Positions 34,131-45,111 of a stretch of DNA of 64,000 nucleotides are shown here, piece after piece. This DNA is from Akebia trifoliata. Its lineage: Eukaryota; Streptophyta; Magnoliopsida; Ranunculales; Lardizabalaceae. The notes below the pieces were generated by a model. The model made no database searches. It was given only the letters and a program-made list of their open reading frames with translations, and was not told the DNA's origin. Location: assembly GCA_017979445.1 (NCBI GenBank), contig CM030708.1, positions 30,599,613-30,663,612 on the forward strand. Direction: 5' to 3'. The position numbers and the translations under genes were made by a program. Each line of letters begins with the position of its first letter. Position 1 is the stretch's first letter.

Positions 34131-34479
34131 GGGTCCCGTTCAATGACTAACTTTTTGGCAAAACATTTTTCAAAACATGAGTTAGAAGTTTTGGAATGAG
34201 CTGATTTTTGGTGAGGATGATCTCTACGATGAGGAGATCATTATCACCAAATATCAGCCCATTCCAAAACTTTTAACCCCATCAAAAATAGTTTACAAAA
34301 AATGGACGGTCCACGATTTTTCAACTTGTAAACATGGGTTAGAAGTTTTGGAATGGGCTGATTTTTGGCGAGGATGATCTCCTCACCGTAGAGATCATCT
34401 TCACCAAAAATCAGCCCATTCCAAAACTTTTAACTCATGTTTTGAAAAATGTTTTGCCAAAAAGTTAGCCATTGAACGC

Positions 34480-34485
<6 letters not shown>
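34131..34485. mobile_element. Foldback MITE, variant subfamily
   Basis: Ends GGGTCCCGTTCAATGACTAA and TTAGCCATTGAACGCTACCC. Outer arms contain TTTTTGGCAAAACATTTTTC. Inside is the common double-hairpin design. Flanked on the left by (TA)5 and on the right by (CT)n then (TA)n. Confidence 0.75.
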
Positions 34486-34529
<44 letters not shown>

Positions 34530-34533
34530 GTAT

Positions 34534-34742
34534 GGGTCAGGTTCAAGGGACATATGAGAAAACATATGTAAAAATAATGTAACATTAATAAATTTTCAAA
34601 ATATGGGTTAGAAGTTTTGGATTGAGCTGATTTTTTGTGAGGATGATCTCTATGATGGGAAGATCATCCAAAAAAAAAAAAAAAATCAGTCCAATCCGAA
34701 ACTTCTAACCCAAAAAAAAAATTAAGGGTGGCGAACGGGACC
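34534..34742. mobile_element. Foldback MITE, third subfamily, truncated
   Basis: Starts GGGTCAGGTTCAAGGGACAT with arms CATATGAGAAAACATATG. The second half is lost and it ends in GGGTGGCGAACGGGACCC, the terminus of the 381-bp subfamily, so it looks recombined. Flanked by (TA)n on both sides. Confidence 0.6.
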
Positions 34743-34756
34743 CATATATATATATA

Positions 34757-35137
34757 GGGTCCCGTTCAGCACCCTAAGCTTTACCACACACTTTAACAAA
34801 CGCGTTTTGTCTTACATGGGTTAGAAGTTTTGGAATGGGCTGATTTTTGGTGAGGATGATCTCTATGGTGAGGAGATCATCCTCACCAAAAATCAGCTCA
34901 TTCCAAAACTTCTAACCCCATCAAAAATGGTTTACAAAAAATGGACGGTCCACAATTTTTCAACGTGTAAACATGGGGCTAAACATTTCGGAATGGGCTG
35001 ATTTTTGGGGAGGACGATCTTCTAATCATACAGACCATCATCACCAAAAATCAGCTCATTCCAAAACTTCTAACCCATGTAGGACAAAAAACGTTTGTTA
35101 AAATGTGTGGTAAAACTTAGGGTGCTGAACATTTCCC
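34757..35137. mobile_element. 381-bp foldback MITE
   Basis: Same ends and length as 24988-25368 and nearly the same sequence, flanked by (TA)n on both sides. The close match to the copy inside the CACTA element suggests recent activity. Confidence 0.85.
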
Positions 35138-35155
35138 ATATATATATATATATAT

Positions 35156-35524
35156 GGGTCCCGTTCCCCACCCTAAGCTTTACCCTACACTTTAACAAAC
35201 GTGTTTTGTCCTACATGGGTTAGAAGTTTTGGAATGGACTGATTTTTGGTGAGGATGATCTCTACGGTGAAGAGATCATCTGCACCAAAAATTAGGTCAT
35301 TCCAAAAATTCTAACCCCATCAAAAATAGTTTACAAAAAATGGAAGGTCCAAGATTTTTCAACTTGTAAACATGGGGCTAAAAATTTCGGAATAGGCTGA
35401 TTTTTGGTGACGATGATCCTCTAATCATAGAGATCATCCTCACCAAAAATCAGCCAATTCCAAAACTTCTAACCCATGTAAGACAAAACACGTTTGTTAA
35501 AGTGTAGGGTGTTGAACATTTCCC
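35156..35524. mobile_element. Foldback MITE, 369 bp
   Basis: Ends GGGTCCCGTTCCCCACCCTA and GGGTGTTGAACATTTCCC, with an internal double hairpin, separated from its neighbours only by (TA)n runs. Confidence 0.8.
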
Positions 35525-35541
35525 TATATATATATATATAT

Positions 35542-35855
35542 GGAAATGTTCAGCAACAAACATTTTGGCAAAACATGGGTTAGAAGTTTTGAAATGGGCT
35601 GATTTTTGGTGAGGATGATCTCTACGGTGAGGAGATCATCATCACCAAAAATCAGCCCATTCCAAAACTTCTAACCCCATCAAAAATGATTTATAAAAAA
35701 TGGATAGTCCACGATTTTTCAACTTGTAAACTGGGGCTAGAAGTTTTGGAATGGGCTGATTTTTGGTCTCCTCACCAATAATCAGCCCATTCCAAAACCT
35801 CTAAGCCATGTTTTGAAAAATGTTTTGCCAAAATGTTTGTTGCTGAACGGGACCC
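35542..35855. mobile_element. Foldback MITE next to a peptide pseudogene
   Basis: Ends GGAAATGTTCAGCAACAAAC and GTTGCTGAACGGGACCC, with one internal hairpin shortened. Its right end abuts the (TA)n that serves as TATA region of the pseudogene at 35922, replacing the usual upstream sequence. Confidence 0.78.
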
Positions 35856-35921
35856 ATATATATATATACCTTCCAAAGCCTGAAATCCCGCACCAAAGAA
35901 GCCTTTTTTCCTCTTTTTGAA

Positions 35922-36207
35922 ATGGGTTCTTGCGTAAGAAATCTTTTCATAGTGTCAATCATTTTTGTGATCGTTGTGTTATGTTTCCAAACCCTAGAAG
36001 CATTGAGGTCTTTCCCTTTCGAGGGGGATTGGTTGTCTAAGAAGGATGTTATTGTGACTCAATCCCTCCAAAGAGGTCCTGTGCCACCTTCATTATTGTC
36101 ACCGTGCCACCACCCCCAAACACCCCAATGGTGATGCTAACTGCCCATCACTTAGCAACAAGAACTTTGCAGGTCACCCCCATGTTGGACCACCACCCTT
36201 TCCCTAA
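35922..36207 (+). pseudogene. B-like SCREW/CTNIP gene with frameshift
   Basis: Begins like the B genes (MGSCVRNLF, SIIFVIVVLCFQTLEA) but keeps the 16-residue propeptide (FEGDWLSKKDVIVTQS) that B1-B3 lack, then LQRGPVPPSLLSPC. Just after the first Cys an indel in a C-rich run shifts the frame. The open frame stops at 36134 as CHHPQTPQW. The second Cys and the family tail (NFAGHPHVGPPPFP, stop at 36205-36207) remain in another frame. The 5' leader is shortened, and the promoter beyond the (TA)n is a foldback element. It represents the likely ancestral form of the B genes. Confidence 0.78.
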
Positions 36208-38100
36208 ATCATCTTCAACTCTAACAGTGCTTGATGTCTTAATCTTCTTTGTGGGATGAGTTCAGTCTCTTTAAAAAATAAACAAAATTTTAATACCACT
36301 ATTTAAATTGGTGGTCTTAGGTCTTGGTTTTTTTTTTTTTTTCTGATTAATTTAATGGGAACAACACAACGGCTTCCTAAAATGGTCGCACTATTGTTGA
36401 GATCCCTTGCAATTGATGCTAAAATATTTGGTGTGTAATTATTTTTATAAGGGTATCTAATTACTTGAAATCATTTATAATGTATGAAGGCTCGGAATAA
36501 AGGTGGGGTATCTTCAACCCCATCCAAAAATGAGAGTACTATTTCTTTCTTATATAAGGTTTATTTGTAAGTTTCTTAATCAATAAATTTTGGTGACTCT
36601 ATTGAAATGGAGACTTGTAACTTTTTAATTATTATTATTATGCTTTGGCGTGTGCCACACATAGCAATCACCCTAGTTAGCACATGTTCAGCATTTAAAT
36701 GTATTCACTTTTACGGGGAGGGGTATATAAAAATTCGAAGGTGTGATTAGGAGAGCAAACCCAGTCGCCCTTACCATCTCAACTAAGCCCTGATAGTAAC
36801 TTAAACTTGAGATACAAGAATTATTAGAATTATGCATCTCCTTGAAAGTTGAAAGGACTAGAATAATTCTTATAGATTACTTTAATGTGCAGCCTTGCTG
36901 GCATGTGTTTATCCAACTAAAACATTTGCTGTGGTATACAAGAGAATTTTATGCTAATTGAATTTATTCTTTCTTTCTTATTATTTTTATATTGTATAAA
37001 ACTTTATCTAGAGAGACTCATGAAAATAAATTCCAAAGGTGGGGGAGAGCTCAATGTGCTTTCCCTATGTTGTAGATTATTCCATTGATGTCTGACCTAA
37101 GCACTGAAAAATAGTTTAAAAACTCAAATTAATATAAATCATCTATGAAAAAGTCCAATCTCCCGGGAAGGTAGAAAGATCATAGCTATTTATTCTAAAA
37201 CTCACCCAAAATGGTAATTTATCCTTTATTAAATGTAGCAAGGCGTTGTCCCTAAATAAATACATTAATAATTAAAAAATAATTTTAATATAAAATTAAA
37301 ATAATATTTTATTATTAATATTGTTTTTTCTAAAACTAAGCATATGCATATAATTCAGTCCAAGTTTTAAAGATAAAAACTAGTGAGATGGGTTTATTCC
37401 CTGTGAATGTTCGAAACTTGGTGAAGTCGTGGCTTACCTTGTTGCATGTTGGGATATCATGCATGTATTAGAAAAAATAGAAAAGAAAGAAAAATAAACA
37501 ATTTAGTTGAGTTTCTAATTTGACTCCATGTATTTTTTATTTTAATTGTTGCCCAAATTTTATGAATGAGTCAACTCACTCATTCGAATCAAATCAACTA
37601 AATTTTAAGATACATAATATGGTAAAACCGGATCCATTCGTGAATGCTTGATAAACTTTTGAACGACTTGGTACCCAAGAAAAAAGGGCTCCACTATTGA
37701 CTTTACAATTCTATAGTGGAGCCCATTTATGCAAGAGGTTGTTTAACATTGTAGTCCATTTTTTCTCAATTTTCCTTCTTTTCACTAGGTAATTTTTAGA
37801 TTATTTCCCTCAGGATACACAATTGTACATCCCCATAAAATAGATGCAATTGTGTATCCCAAGGAAGATTTACGATTCTTACAAAAGAGAAAAGCGGAAA
37901 AAAAAAAATCAAAATTTTTGTTAAAAATCCAAAACAAATAAAAAATCATGGAGTCACACCGATTTCACTATTCTCAAAGCCAAAAGAATAATTAGTCTTT
38001 TTCAGCTAGAATACTATAACTACCCCTCATGTTTTTGAGTTGGTAAACTACTCGGAAAAACAGATGACAGATCTTCTCCTCCAACTCCATCCCAATAAAA
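36208..38100. other. 3' flank and spacer
   Basis: The first 1.1 kb is a diverged copy of the B-gene 3' flank (compare 13054-14160). It includes AATAAA-type signals near 36498 and 36582 and a palindrome at 37806-37860 (GATACACAATTGTA against TGCAATTGTGTATC). Unit 3 lacks the sequence from the foldback cluster to about 37838. No gene is supported. Confidence 0.5.
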
Positions 38101-38624
38101 GAGAGCTGCTAAGAACCTCAACTTTTAGTTATTACACCTTAATTTCTTAAATTATTTATCAAATAATAATGAATGCATGCGGCTTTGGTATGCAGCTGAG
38201 AACTGCACATATTTTGCTTGTGTATCCCGATGAAGAAGATCTATGATTTTGTGCCCTTGCCAAGTCAGTTGCATATCAAAACAGTGTGTGCATTCATCAC
38301 GACTCTTATTTATCACACCTCAATTAAAGATTAAAGCACAATCTTCAAACATCACAAAGGTTTGACGATTAAATTATAAACTCAACATTACAAAATAATA
38401 TAACATTCATCCAAACAATTTTAGCAGATATTTGCAATTACAATTACACTCAAATAAAATCCTAACCCCAAAAAATAGAAATTTAGCACACAAAAGAAAA
38501 AAAAAAAAAACCGAGAGAGTTTCTATTGGCACCCCAATTTTACTTATTTGAAATCATTCATTTATTTTATTTATTTTTAATTGGGGTGTAATTAGTAAAG
38601 TTGGGAGCGCCAATAGCAGGTCTC
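38101..38624. mobile_element. Nested MITE pair
   Basis: Outer arms GAGAGCTGCTAAGAACCTCA and GGGAGCGCCAATAGCAGGTC, with ACACCTTAATTTCTTAAATT inside. A second inverted repeat (AATGAATGCATGCGGCTTTG against GTGTGCATTCATCACG) is inserted at about 38170-38300. The unit 3 copy is 61870-62383. Confidence 0.6.
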
Positions 38625-38770
38625 TAATAAAATGAGGAAGCTCTAGATCCAATAAAGAAAAAATTCATAACCTCAGCTTCCCGATAATTAAAAAAAAAAA
38701 AACTCATAAAAAAAAAACTAATCCCCACCAAAAAAATGAACAGCTCTTAAATTCAAGTCAACTTTTTCAA

Positions 38771-39023
38771 AACATTACAAGGAAGTGCTTTCCCTTGGAG
38801 AATTAAAAACTTGGTGGTAAGGAGTTTACATTTGCTGAAGGACATTCAATTGGAAGTTAAGCAAGTGTTTAGAGAGGCAAATCATGTGGTAGCTGCCTTA
38901 GCTTCCTTTGCTTCAAATTCTAAGTGTAACGAGCCTTTTTCTAATGTTGAGAGTCTTCTTTCTATAGCTCGACAAGCTTTTATGGGTGATCGGATGAATC
39001 TTTCATCTCCTAGACATTTGTAA
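38771..39023 (+). pseudogene. LINE RNase H C-terminal fragment
   Basis: Reads LKDIQLEVKQVFREANHVVA, then ALASFASNS, the C-terminal RNase H motif (FREAN-VA-ALA) of plant L1-type non-LTR elements, and ends HL at 39023. Only this 3' piece remains. Nearly identical copy at 62525-62777. Confidence 0.7.
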
Positions 39024-39221
39024 AATTGTAAATTTTATTTTCTATTAAGGAAAGTTCACTTGATTAGCAAAACCAAAACTTAGAATCATTGTTCCTTAAT
39101 TGGAAACTTGAAGGGTTCAAAAGTCAAGAATGATCATATCTAAAATATGTTTATGTTGCGCACAAATTTTTTGTTTTGGAAAAATAGTTTTCAAACTTAA
39201 ATAAAAGTATAAAATGGTGAT

Positions 39222-39434
39222 AATCTGACCACCCCATGTGGCACACTCAATCGACTTTCCTTATGTGACAAGTTTTGGAACCGTAGTTCTGTACACGTCG
39301 AGATACAAAATTGTACTTCCCCATAAAAATGTGAATCACGAGGGAACCATATATCCCAGGGCATACAATTCTATGGTTCCGAACTTATCACGTCAGGAGA
39401 GTCAATTCAGTGTGCCATGTGGGGTAGTCAGATT
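39222..39434. mobile_element. 213-bp MITE upstream of B-type gene, copy 2
   Basis: Ends AATCTGACCACCCCATGTGG and CCATGTGGGGTAGTCAGATT. The inverted repeats extend about 60 bp, including GGCACACTCAATCGACTTTC against GAGAGTCAATTCAGTGTGCC. It ends some 340 bases before the B2 start codon. An equal-length copy precedes B3 (62979-63191); the related gene at 46927 lacks it. Confidence 0.82.
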
Positions 39435-39666
39435 ATTACGACTCAATAGTATATTTAGAATGTTAACTAAACTTGTAATTTTGTAAAACTTTTTCTCATT
39501 TAATTTTAATTTTCATTTTAAAGCTGAATATTCAAGTTTTCCCATACGAGGAAAAGTTGAAATTCTAGAATGCTTTGGTCTTTGCCCCGTTTGTTAGTTG
39601 TCAAACCATATGTATGTACAAACTTATATTATACGTTTGAACCATGACTTGGTAAAGATCATAAAC

Positions 39667-39680
39667 ATATATATATATAC
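39667..39680 (+). promoter_or_regulatory. (TA)n TATA region of B-type gene, copy 2
   Basis: TATATATATATA run about 95 bases before the ATG, shorter than in copies 1 and 3. Confidence 0.5.
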
Positions 39681-39773
39681 CTTCACTGCTTTATAGCATC
39701 AAACCACACTTCGTTCATCAAACTCCAAAACCTGAAATCCCGCACCAAAGAAGCCCTTTTTCCTCCTTTTGAA

Positions 39774-40007
39774 ATGGGTTCTTGCATAAGAAATCTTTTC
39801 ACAGTGTCAATCATTTTTGCGATTGTTGTGTCATGTTTCCAAACCCTAGAAGCATCAAGATCTTTCCCTCTCCAAAGAGGTCCTGTGCCACCCTCATTAC
39901 CATCACCGTGCCACCCCAATCACCCCATTGGTGATGGTAGCTGCCCATCACCTAGACCCAAGAACTTTGCAGATCACCCCCATGTTGGATCACCACCCTT
40001 TCCCTAA
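39774..40007 (+). CDS. SCREW/CTNIP-like peptide precursor, B type, copy 2
   Basis: 77 residues: signal peptide to about residue 27, then SRSFPLQRGPVPPSLPSPC with no acidic propeptide. Cys46 and Cys57 form the CX10C core (CHPNHPIGDGSC), and the tail ends GSPPFP. It differs from copy 1 by Val5 to Ile and Asn56 to Ser. The start is the conserved MGSC. The upstream region carries the 213-bp MITE. Probably functional as a secreted peptide; whether it binds the same receptor as the CTNIP-bearing A type is unknown, since the T-N-I-P residues are replaced. Confidence 0.72.
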   Translation: MGSCIRNLFTVSIIFAIVVSCFQTLEASRSFPLQRGPVPPSLPSPCHPNHPIGDGSCPSPRPKNFADHPHVGSPPFP

Positions 40008-41297
40008 ATCCTCTTCAACTCTAAGAATGCTTGATGTCTTAATCTTCTTTGTGGGATGAGTTCAGTCTCTTTCAAAAATAAACAAAAGTTCAATACCACT
40101 ATTTAAATTGGTGGTCATTGGTCTTTTTTTTATCATTAATTTAATGGGAACAACACAATGGCTTCCTAAAATGGTTGCACCATTGTTGAGGATCCTTGCA
40201 ATTGATGCTAAAATATTTGGTGTGTAATTATTTTTATAAGGGTATTTAATTACTTGAACTCATTTATAATGTATGAAGGTTCGGAATAAAGGTAGGGGTT
40301 CCTTCAACCCCATCCAAAAATAAGAGTACTATTGCTTTCTTGTATAGGGTTTATTTGTAAGTTTCTTAATCAATAAATTTGGTGACTCTATTGAAATAGA
40401 GACTTGTAACTTTTTATTATTATTATTTTGCTTAGGCATGCCGCACGTACCAATCACCCTAGCACATGTTCAACATTTAAATGTATTTACTTTTATGTGG
40501 AGGGGCATATAAAGATTCGAAGGTATAATCAGGGGAGCAAACCCAGTTACCCTTATCATCTCAACTAACCCATGATAGTAACCTAAACTTGAGATACAAG
40601 AATTATTAGAATTATACATCTCCTTAAAAGTTGAACGGACTAGAATAATTCTTACAAATTATGTTAATGTGTGGTGTTGCTGACATGTGTTTATCCAACT
40701 AAAACATTTGCAATAGTATACTAGAGAATTTTACGTTAATTGAATTTATTATTTCTTTCTTATTATTCTTGTATTGTATAAAACTTTATCTAGAGAGATT
40801 CATGAAAATAAATTCCAAAGGCGGGGGAGAGCTTAATGTACTTTCCTGATGTTGTAGATTACTCCATTGATTTCTGGCCTAAACACCCAAAAATAGTTTA
40901 AAAACTCAAATTAATATAAATCATCTATGAAATAGTCCAATCTCTCGGGAAGGTAGAGAGATCATAGCTATTTATTCTAAAACTCACACGAAATGGTAAT
41001 TTATCCTTTATTAAATGTAGGAAGGCGTTGTCCCTAAATAAATACATCAATAATTAAAAATTAATTTTAATATAAAATTAAAAATAATATTTTATTGTTA
41101 ATATTGTTTTTTTTATATTTCCCTCAGGATACACAATTGCACATCCCCATAAAATAGATGCAATTGTGTATCCCAAAGAAATCTAGAATTCTTACACCTG
41201 CCACATCAGTGAGTTTTTGAGTTACCCTATCAAATTGAGTTAGAGAATCAGAGTTCTATTTTGTATTCATCATAAATATTGTTTAAATTATGAAAAA
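40008..41297. other. 3' flank of B-type gene, copy 2
   Basis: Same content as 13054-14344, including the palindrome near 41127-41176. No gene is supported. Confidence 0.55.
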
Positions 41298-41466
41298 TGC
41301 TGAAATGACAAAATGTATTTACTGCGATTCTCACAAGTCTGACGTGGGATGTGCATATAACCCTTGATGTATTTCCTTGCGATACGAGTAAAAATCATCT
41401 ATGATTATATATGCATATTCATGTCAGAATTGTGAGAATCACAGTAAATACTGTGTCTCCCAACCA
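41298..41466. mobile_element. MITE, 169 bp
   Basis: Paralogous copy of 14345-14513, with the same ends and length. Confidence 0.75.
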
Positions 41467-41490
41467 CGACTCTTAAAATATTAAAACAAT

Positions 41491-41808
41491 AGTGTTGGAG
41501 TGACTCAAGATCGACCTCAATGCACACTTGGCTGACGTGGAAGTGTGTACAGAATCATAGATGCTTAGCATTGAGATTTGAGTGAAAAGTATTATGGTTT
41601 TGTGCTCTCCTCCGCATCAGCAAAGTTTGAATTGAAGTCAATATAGCACCACTCTTTTTTGAAAATTGACTATTTTACAACGAATAATGTTTGTGTGACC
41701 TTCATTCACACTTTGCTGACGTGGAGGTGTGTACCCAACCATAGATACTTTGACTCCACATCAGCAAAATGTGAACTGAAGTCGATCTTAAGGTCACTAA
41801 AACTATTC
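41491..41808. mobile_element. Two related MITE-like inverted repeats
   Basis: Paralogous copy of 14538-14855. Confidence 0.6.
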
Positions 41809-41914
41809 TTCTTTTATCAGAGAAACTCACAATTGATTGAAGCCTAATTTTATAAGACTCGGCCATACTTTTCTAAATATTTGACGAGTCATCTTGAATA
41901 TCAGATGAGTCAAT

Positions 41915-42295
41915 GTGATTAACGATTTATAACCGTAGGCAGAGCCCAATATTTGTCATTCTTTTCAACGAAACTTACAGAAATCTGGAATCCACCAAGT
42001 ATCACATGTATTGAATGGCATTCCTAATTTACAAAAGTACCCTCGTTAGTTACAAAACTACGCTGAGGAGTTGTGCGCAAAAAAATGACTCCTTTTCAAC
42101 TGTTTGAATATATCAACATGCCATCACACACACACACTGTGTTTTTAGCAAATGTGGAATGTTGGTGTACTGCTGAAATTTACAACACATGGACGACTTG
42201 GTGGTCAATCTTAATTTGTTCAACAATTGTGAAATTTACAACACATGGACGACTTGGTGTTCGTTGAATCCTAACTTTCATAAACCCCATAAAAC
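41915..42295. other. Upstream region of signal-peptide remnant
   Basis: Not matched elsewhere in the window. Contains a short direct repeat (AAATTTACAACACATGGACG, at 42176 and 42230) and a (CA)n near 42126. Confidence 0.5.
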
Positions 42296-42304
42296 TATAT
42301 ATAA
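42296..42304 (+). promoter_or_regulatory. TATA box of remnant gene
   Basis: TATATATAA about 150 bases before the ATG at 42449, the same arrangement as in the C genes. Confidence 0.45.
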
Positions 42305-42448
42305 GCCTCTTCAATCAACTTCTTTAGCATCAAAAACCTGAAAACCTAATCTTCTATGTATTGCCCACACTTAAAGTCGCATCTTCTTTCATCAAACTTC
42401 TGAATCTGAACTCCCACACGAAAGAAACTGTTTTTTCTTTCATAGCAA

Positions 42449-42535
42449 ATGGGTTCTTCCATAGGATATCTCTTCACAATTTCAATCATTTGGATGGTTG
42501 ATGTCTTGATCTTCTCGAACAATTGGTGGGCTTAG
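42449..42535 (+). pseudogene. Peptide gene remnant: signal-peptide start joined to 3' UTR
   Basis: Reads MGSSIGYLFTISIIWM and then passes straight into GTTGATGTCTTGATCTTCT, the family's 3' UTR signature, ending at TAG (42533-42535) after 28 residues. The leader also matches (GCATCAAAAACCTGAAAACC). The end of the signal peptide, the propeptide and the CX10C core were deleted. No product is expected. Confidence 0.72.
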
Positions 42536-43539
42536 GATTTTTATTTTTATTTTTTCCCCCATTTATCACGCTTGTCAACCCTTGCAATAGATGCAAAATG
42601 ATTTGGATGTATTATTTTTAAATCATTGAATATGTTTCTTTTATATTGTTTACTAGAATGTTAGAACTTAGAAGTTTGTTAAATAGGCCAAAGATGGTAC
42701 TTCTAAAGTTTCCATCCTTGTATACTCTCTCTCTCTCTCTCTCTATAATGACAACTTACCAATAAAATATTTACATGATTGTGAGAGCCTCTATTAAGAG
42801 ATTGAGAGTTTCAAACTTGATTTTGCCAAGGGTAAATAAAAGTATAAAACAAATAAATATAATGATGATAGAACTAATAACAATCACCCTAGAAAAGATT
42901 TCATGAATAGGAAATATAAGAAGGAAACCTAAGAATAAAGTCCATCAATGTTCTAATCTTAAAAATATTAAACTAACTATTTTATATTCTAATAAGAGTT
43001 CATTTTGAAATAGTTTGTGATAAACTAAATACTGTCATTGGGTGTTCTTGACGATCTCCAGTGAGATTCCATAAAATAGAGAAAGGATAGGTACATCTAG
43101 TTTCCTAAGCACACAATTATCTTACTAACTTGATGGAGTCCTACTTAACATCAAGCGTGATTCAATGTATACCATACGCCTTTATTATTTCTTTTATTAG
43201 CTAAATAGGCAATGAGTATATTAAAGAATTACAAATCTGATTCGAGGTAGTTGAAGTCTATCGCCCGTAATATTTTTTTTCTTTCAATCAAAAGAAGGTC
43301 ATTCGCTCTAGAGAAAAAGAAGCAGTACTTCTAAGTTCTAACTCCAAAGGAATTTCTTTCTCTCCAAAAATGCTAAACTGTCCAAGAGATTTTTTGTAAT
43401 TAAAGAATTACAAATTATTTGGATCCATATAACTCTTAACTTGAAGGGATAGAGGCACTCCTTAAGCCATTGGCCACAAGCAACAAAAATAAGGGCCATT
43501 TAGGTTTAAAATTTCCAATGCATCTGCCAAAACTCTAAA
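42536..43539. other. Spacer
   Basis: Contains a (CT)n microsatellite at about 42726-42745. No gene, RNA or clear transposon end is seen. Confidence 0.5.
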
Positions 43540-43728
43540 TTATGGCCGCCACCCCCGAGAATTTAACCACGAAAATAAGTACAAATTACATATTTCATCA
43601 TAAGAATATTCTGCAACTCTTGTAGTAAAAACCGAAGATAGGAATTCACCTTCACTCCCTCTTAGGAAACTCCCAGCCCCTGTGAGGCCTGGGTTACTCT
43701 TAATTGCACCGTCCGCATTTAATTTCAC
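43540..43728 (-). pseudogene. LINE RNase H N-terminal fragment
   Basis: The minus strand reads MKLNADGAIKSNPGLTGAGS, then FLRGSEGEFLS, the start of the RNase H domain of plant LINEs (K-N-DGA-NPG-AG). It decays after about 45 residues. A different LINE copy from the one in the C genes. Confidence 0.6.
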
Positions 43729-43797
43729 CTAGTAAGTAAGAAGGTTTAACGATTTTAACACTAGACAAGTCCAATGAATTATAAGCTAAATTGAAGG

Positions 43798-43915
43798 AGC
43801 CCACTCAGCTAAGATGGTAAAGGTGTGTGGAGTATTTATCCCACGACTTAAGTTCAAAGCCTATTGAACCTACTTTCACGTTAACTAACCACCTTGTTTG
43901 CCTAGCAAAAAAATA
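43798..43915 (+). mobile_element. tRNA-derived SINE-like repeat
   Basis: An A-box-like CACTCAGCTAAGATGGTAAA and a B-box-like CACGACTTAAGTTCAAAGCC are followed by an A-rich end. No cloverleaf. Confidence 0.45.
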
Positions 43916-44155
43916 GAATTACATGATAAATTACTTAAAATAATATAACTAATTATGCATCAAGGATATCTAACACCACAGCCTTCTAGATTTTATAAAA
44001 AAACTCATCATATTTAAAAAAAAAAAAAAAAAACCTGTTCTTTTGCCATTGAATTTTAATTTTAAGTTTGGGTAGTCAATATTGAATTTAAGTCAGCAAA
44101 CTACTAAAAAGAACGTATGACCGATCTACTCCTACAAAACTCCATCATGATAAAA

Positions 44156-44517
44156 GAGAGCTACTATTAGTATCCCAACTTTTACTTATTACACCTCAAT
44201 TTCTTAAATTATTTATCACATCTCAATTAAACATTAAATTACACTCTTCAAACAATACAAAGGTTTGGCGATCAAATTATAATCTCAACATTACAAAATA
44301 TTATAACACTCGTTCAAATAATTTTAGAGTATGTTTGCAACTACAATCATATATTATCGTAGACCCAAAAAATAGAAATCTAGCAACCAAAAAAAAACCT
44401 GAGAGAGCTTCTATTAGCACTCCAATTTTTACTTATTCTAAACTATTCATTTATTTTCTTTAATTTAATTAAATTCGGGTGTAATAAGTAAAAGTTGGGA
44501 CGCCAATACAGATCTCT
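44156..44517. mobile_element. MITE, about 360 bp
   Basis: Arms GAGAGCTACTATTAGTATCC and ACGCCAATACAGATCTCT, with CCAACTTTTACTTATTACAC against GTGTAATAAGTAAAAGTTGG. A second left arm (GAGAGCTTCTATTAGCACTC) at 44401 shows a nested relative. Family of 24717 and 38101. Confidence 0.65.
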
Positions 44518-44714
44518 AATAAAATGAGGAAGTTACATATTTAATTAAAAAAAAATCATAACCTCGGCTTCCCGATTAAAAAAAATTGTAAAGAAATAAC
44601 TAATCCCCACAATTAAAACACGAAATCCAACAATCAGAATTTACTTAGGAATACGTGATTATGTGTAAATTATAAGTGTTTTTTTTTTCATGAGTTTATT
44701 ATATATATATATGT

Positions 44715-45074
44715 GGTCCCGTTCAACACCCTACGCTTTACCCTACACTTTACCCTACGTGTTTGTCCTACATGGGTTAGAAGTTTTGGAATAGGCTGAT
44801 TTTTGGTGAGGATGATCTCTACGGTGAGGAGATCGTCCTCACGAAAAATCAGCCCATTCCAAAACTTATAACCCCATAAAAAATGGTTTACAAAAAATGG
44901 ACGGTCCACGATTTTTCAACTTGTAAACATTAGGTTAGAAATTTCGGAATGGGCTGATTTTTGGCGAGGAGGATCTTCTAACAATAGAGATCATCCTCAC
45001 CAAAAATCAGCCCATTCCAAAACTTCGAACTCATGTAGGACAAAACACGTTTGGTAAAGTGTAGGGTGTTGAAC

Positions 45075-45078
<4 letters not shown>
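44715..45078. mobile_element. Foldback MITE
   Basis: Starts GGTCCCGTTCAACACCCTAC, ends GTGTAGGGTGTTGAACATTT, double hairpin inside, flanked by (TA)n on both sides (left 44700-44711, right 45079-45104). Confidence 0.8.
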
Positions 45079-45110
<32 letters not shown>

Positions 45111-45111
45111 A

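Larger units (their letters stand above)
15355..39495. repeat. Tandem repeat unit 2
   Basis: Matches 48995-63259 (unit 3) block by block at high identity. The order is A flank, hAT-like element, A gene, C pseudogene with LINE, foldback cluster, MITEs, LINE fragment, 213-bp MITE, B gene upstream region. Unit 2 is longer mainly because it carries the 5,447-bp CACTA element, the 1,284-bp solo LTR and the 35.1-37.8 kb segment, all absent from unit 3. Confidence 0.85.
39496..41914. repeat. B block, copy 2
   Basis: Matches 12541-14962 at very high identity, including two MITE sites. See the gene at 39774. Confidence 0.85.

Noticed and set aside
24988..35855. Regularly repeated hairpins that could suggest a CRISPR-like array or a microRNA cluster
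   Set aside because: The repeats are long transposon arms with terminal inverted repeats and (TA)n flanks in a plant genome. Small-RNA output is possible, but no microRNA precursor can be claimed.
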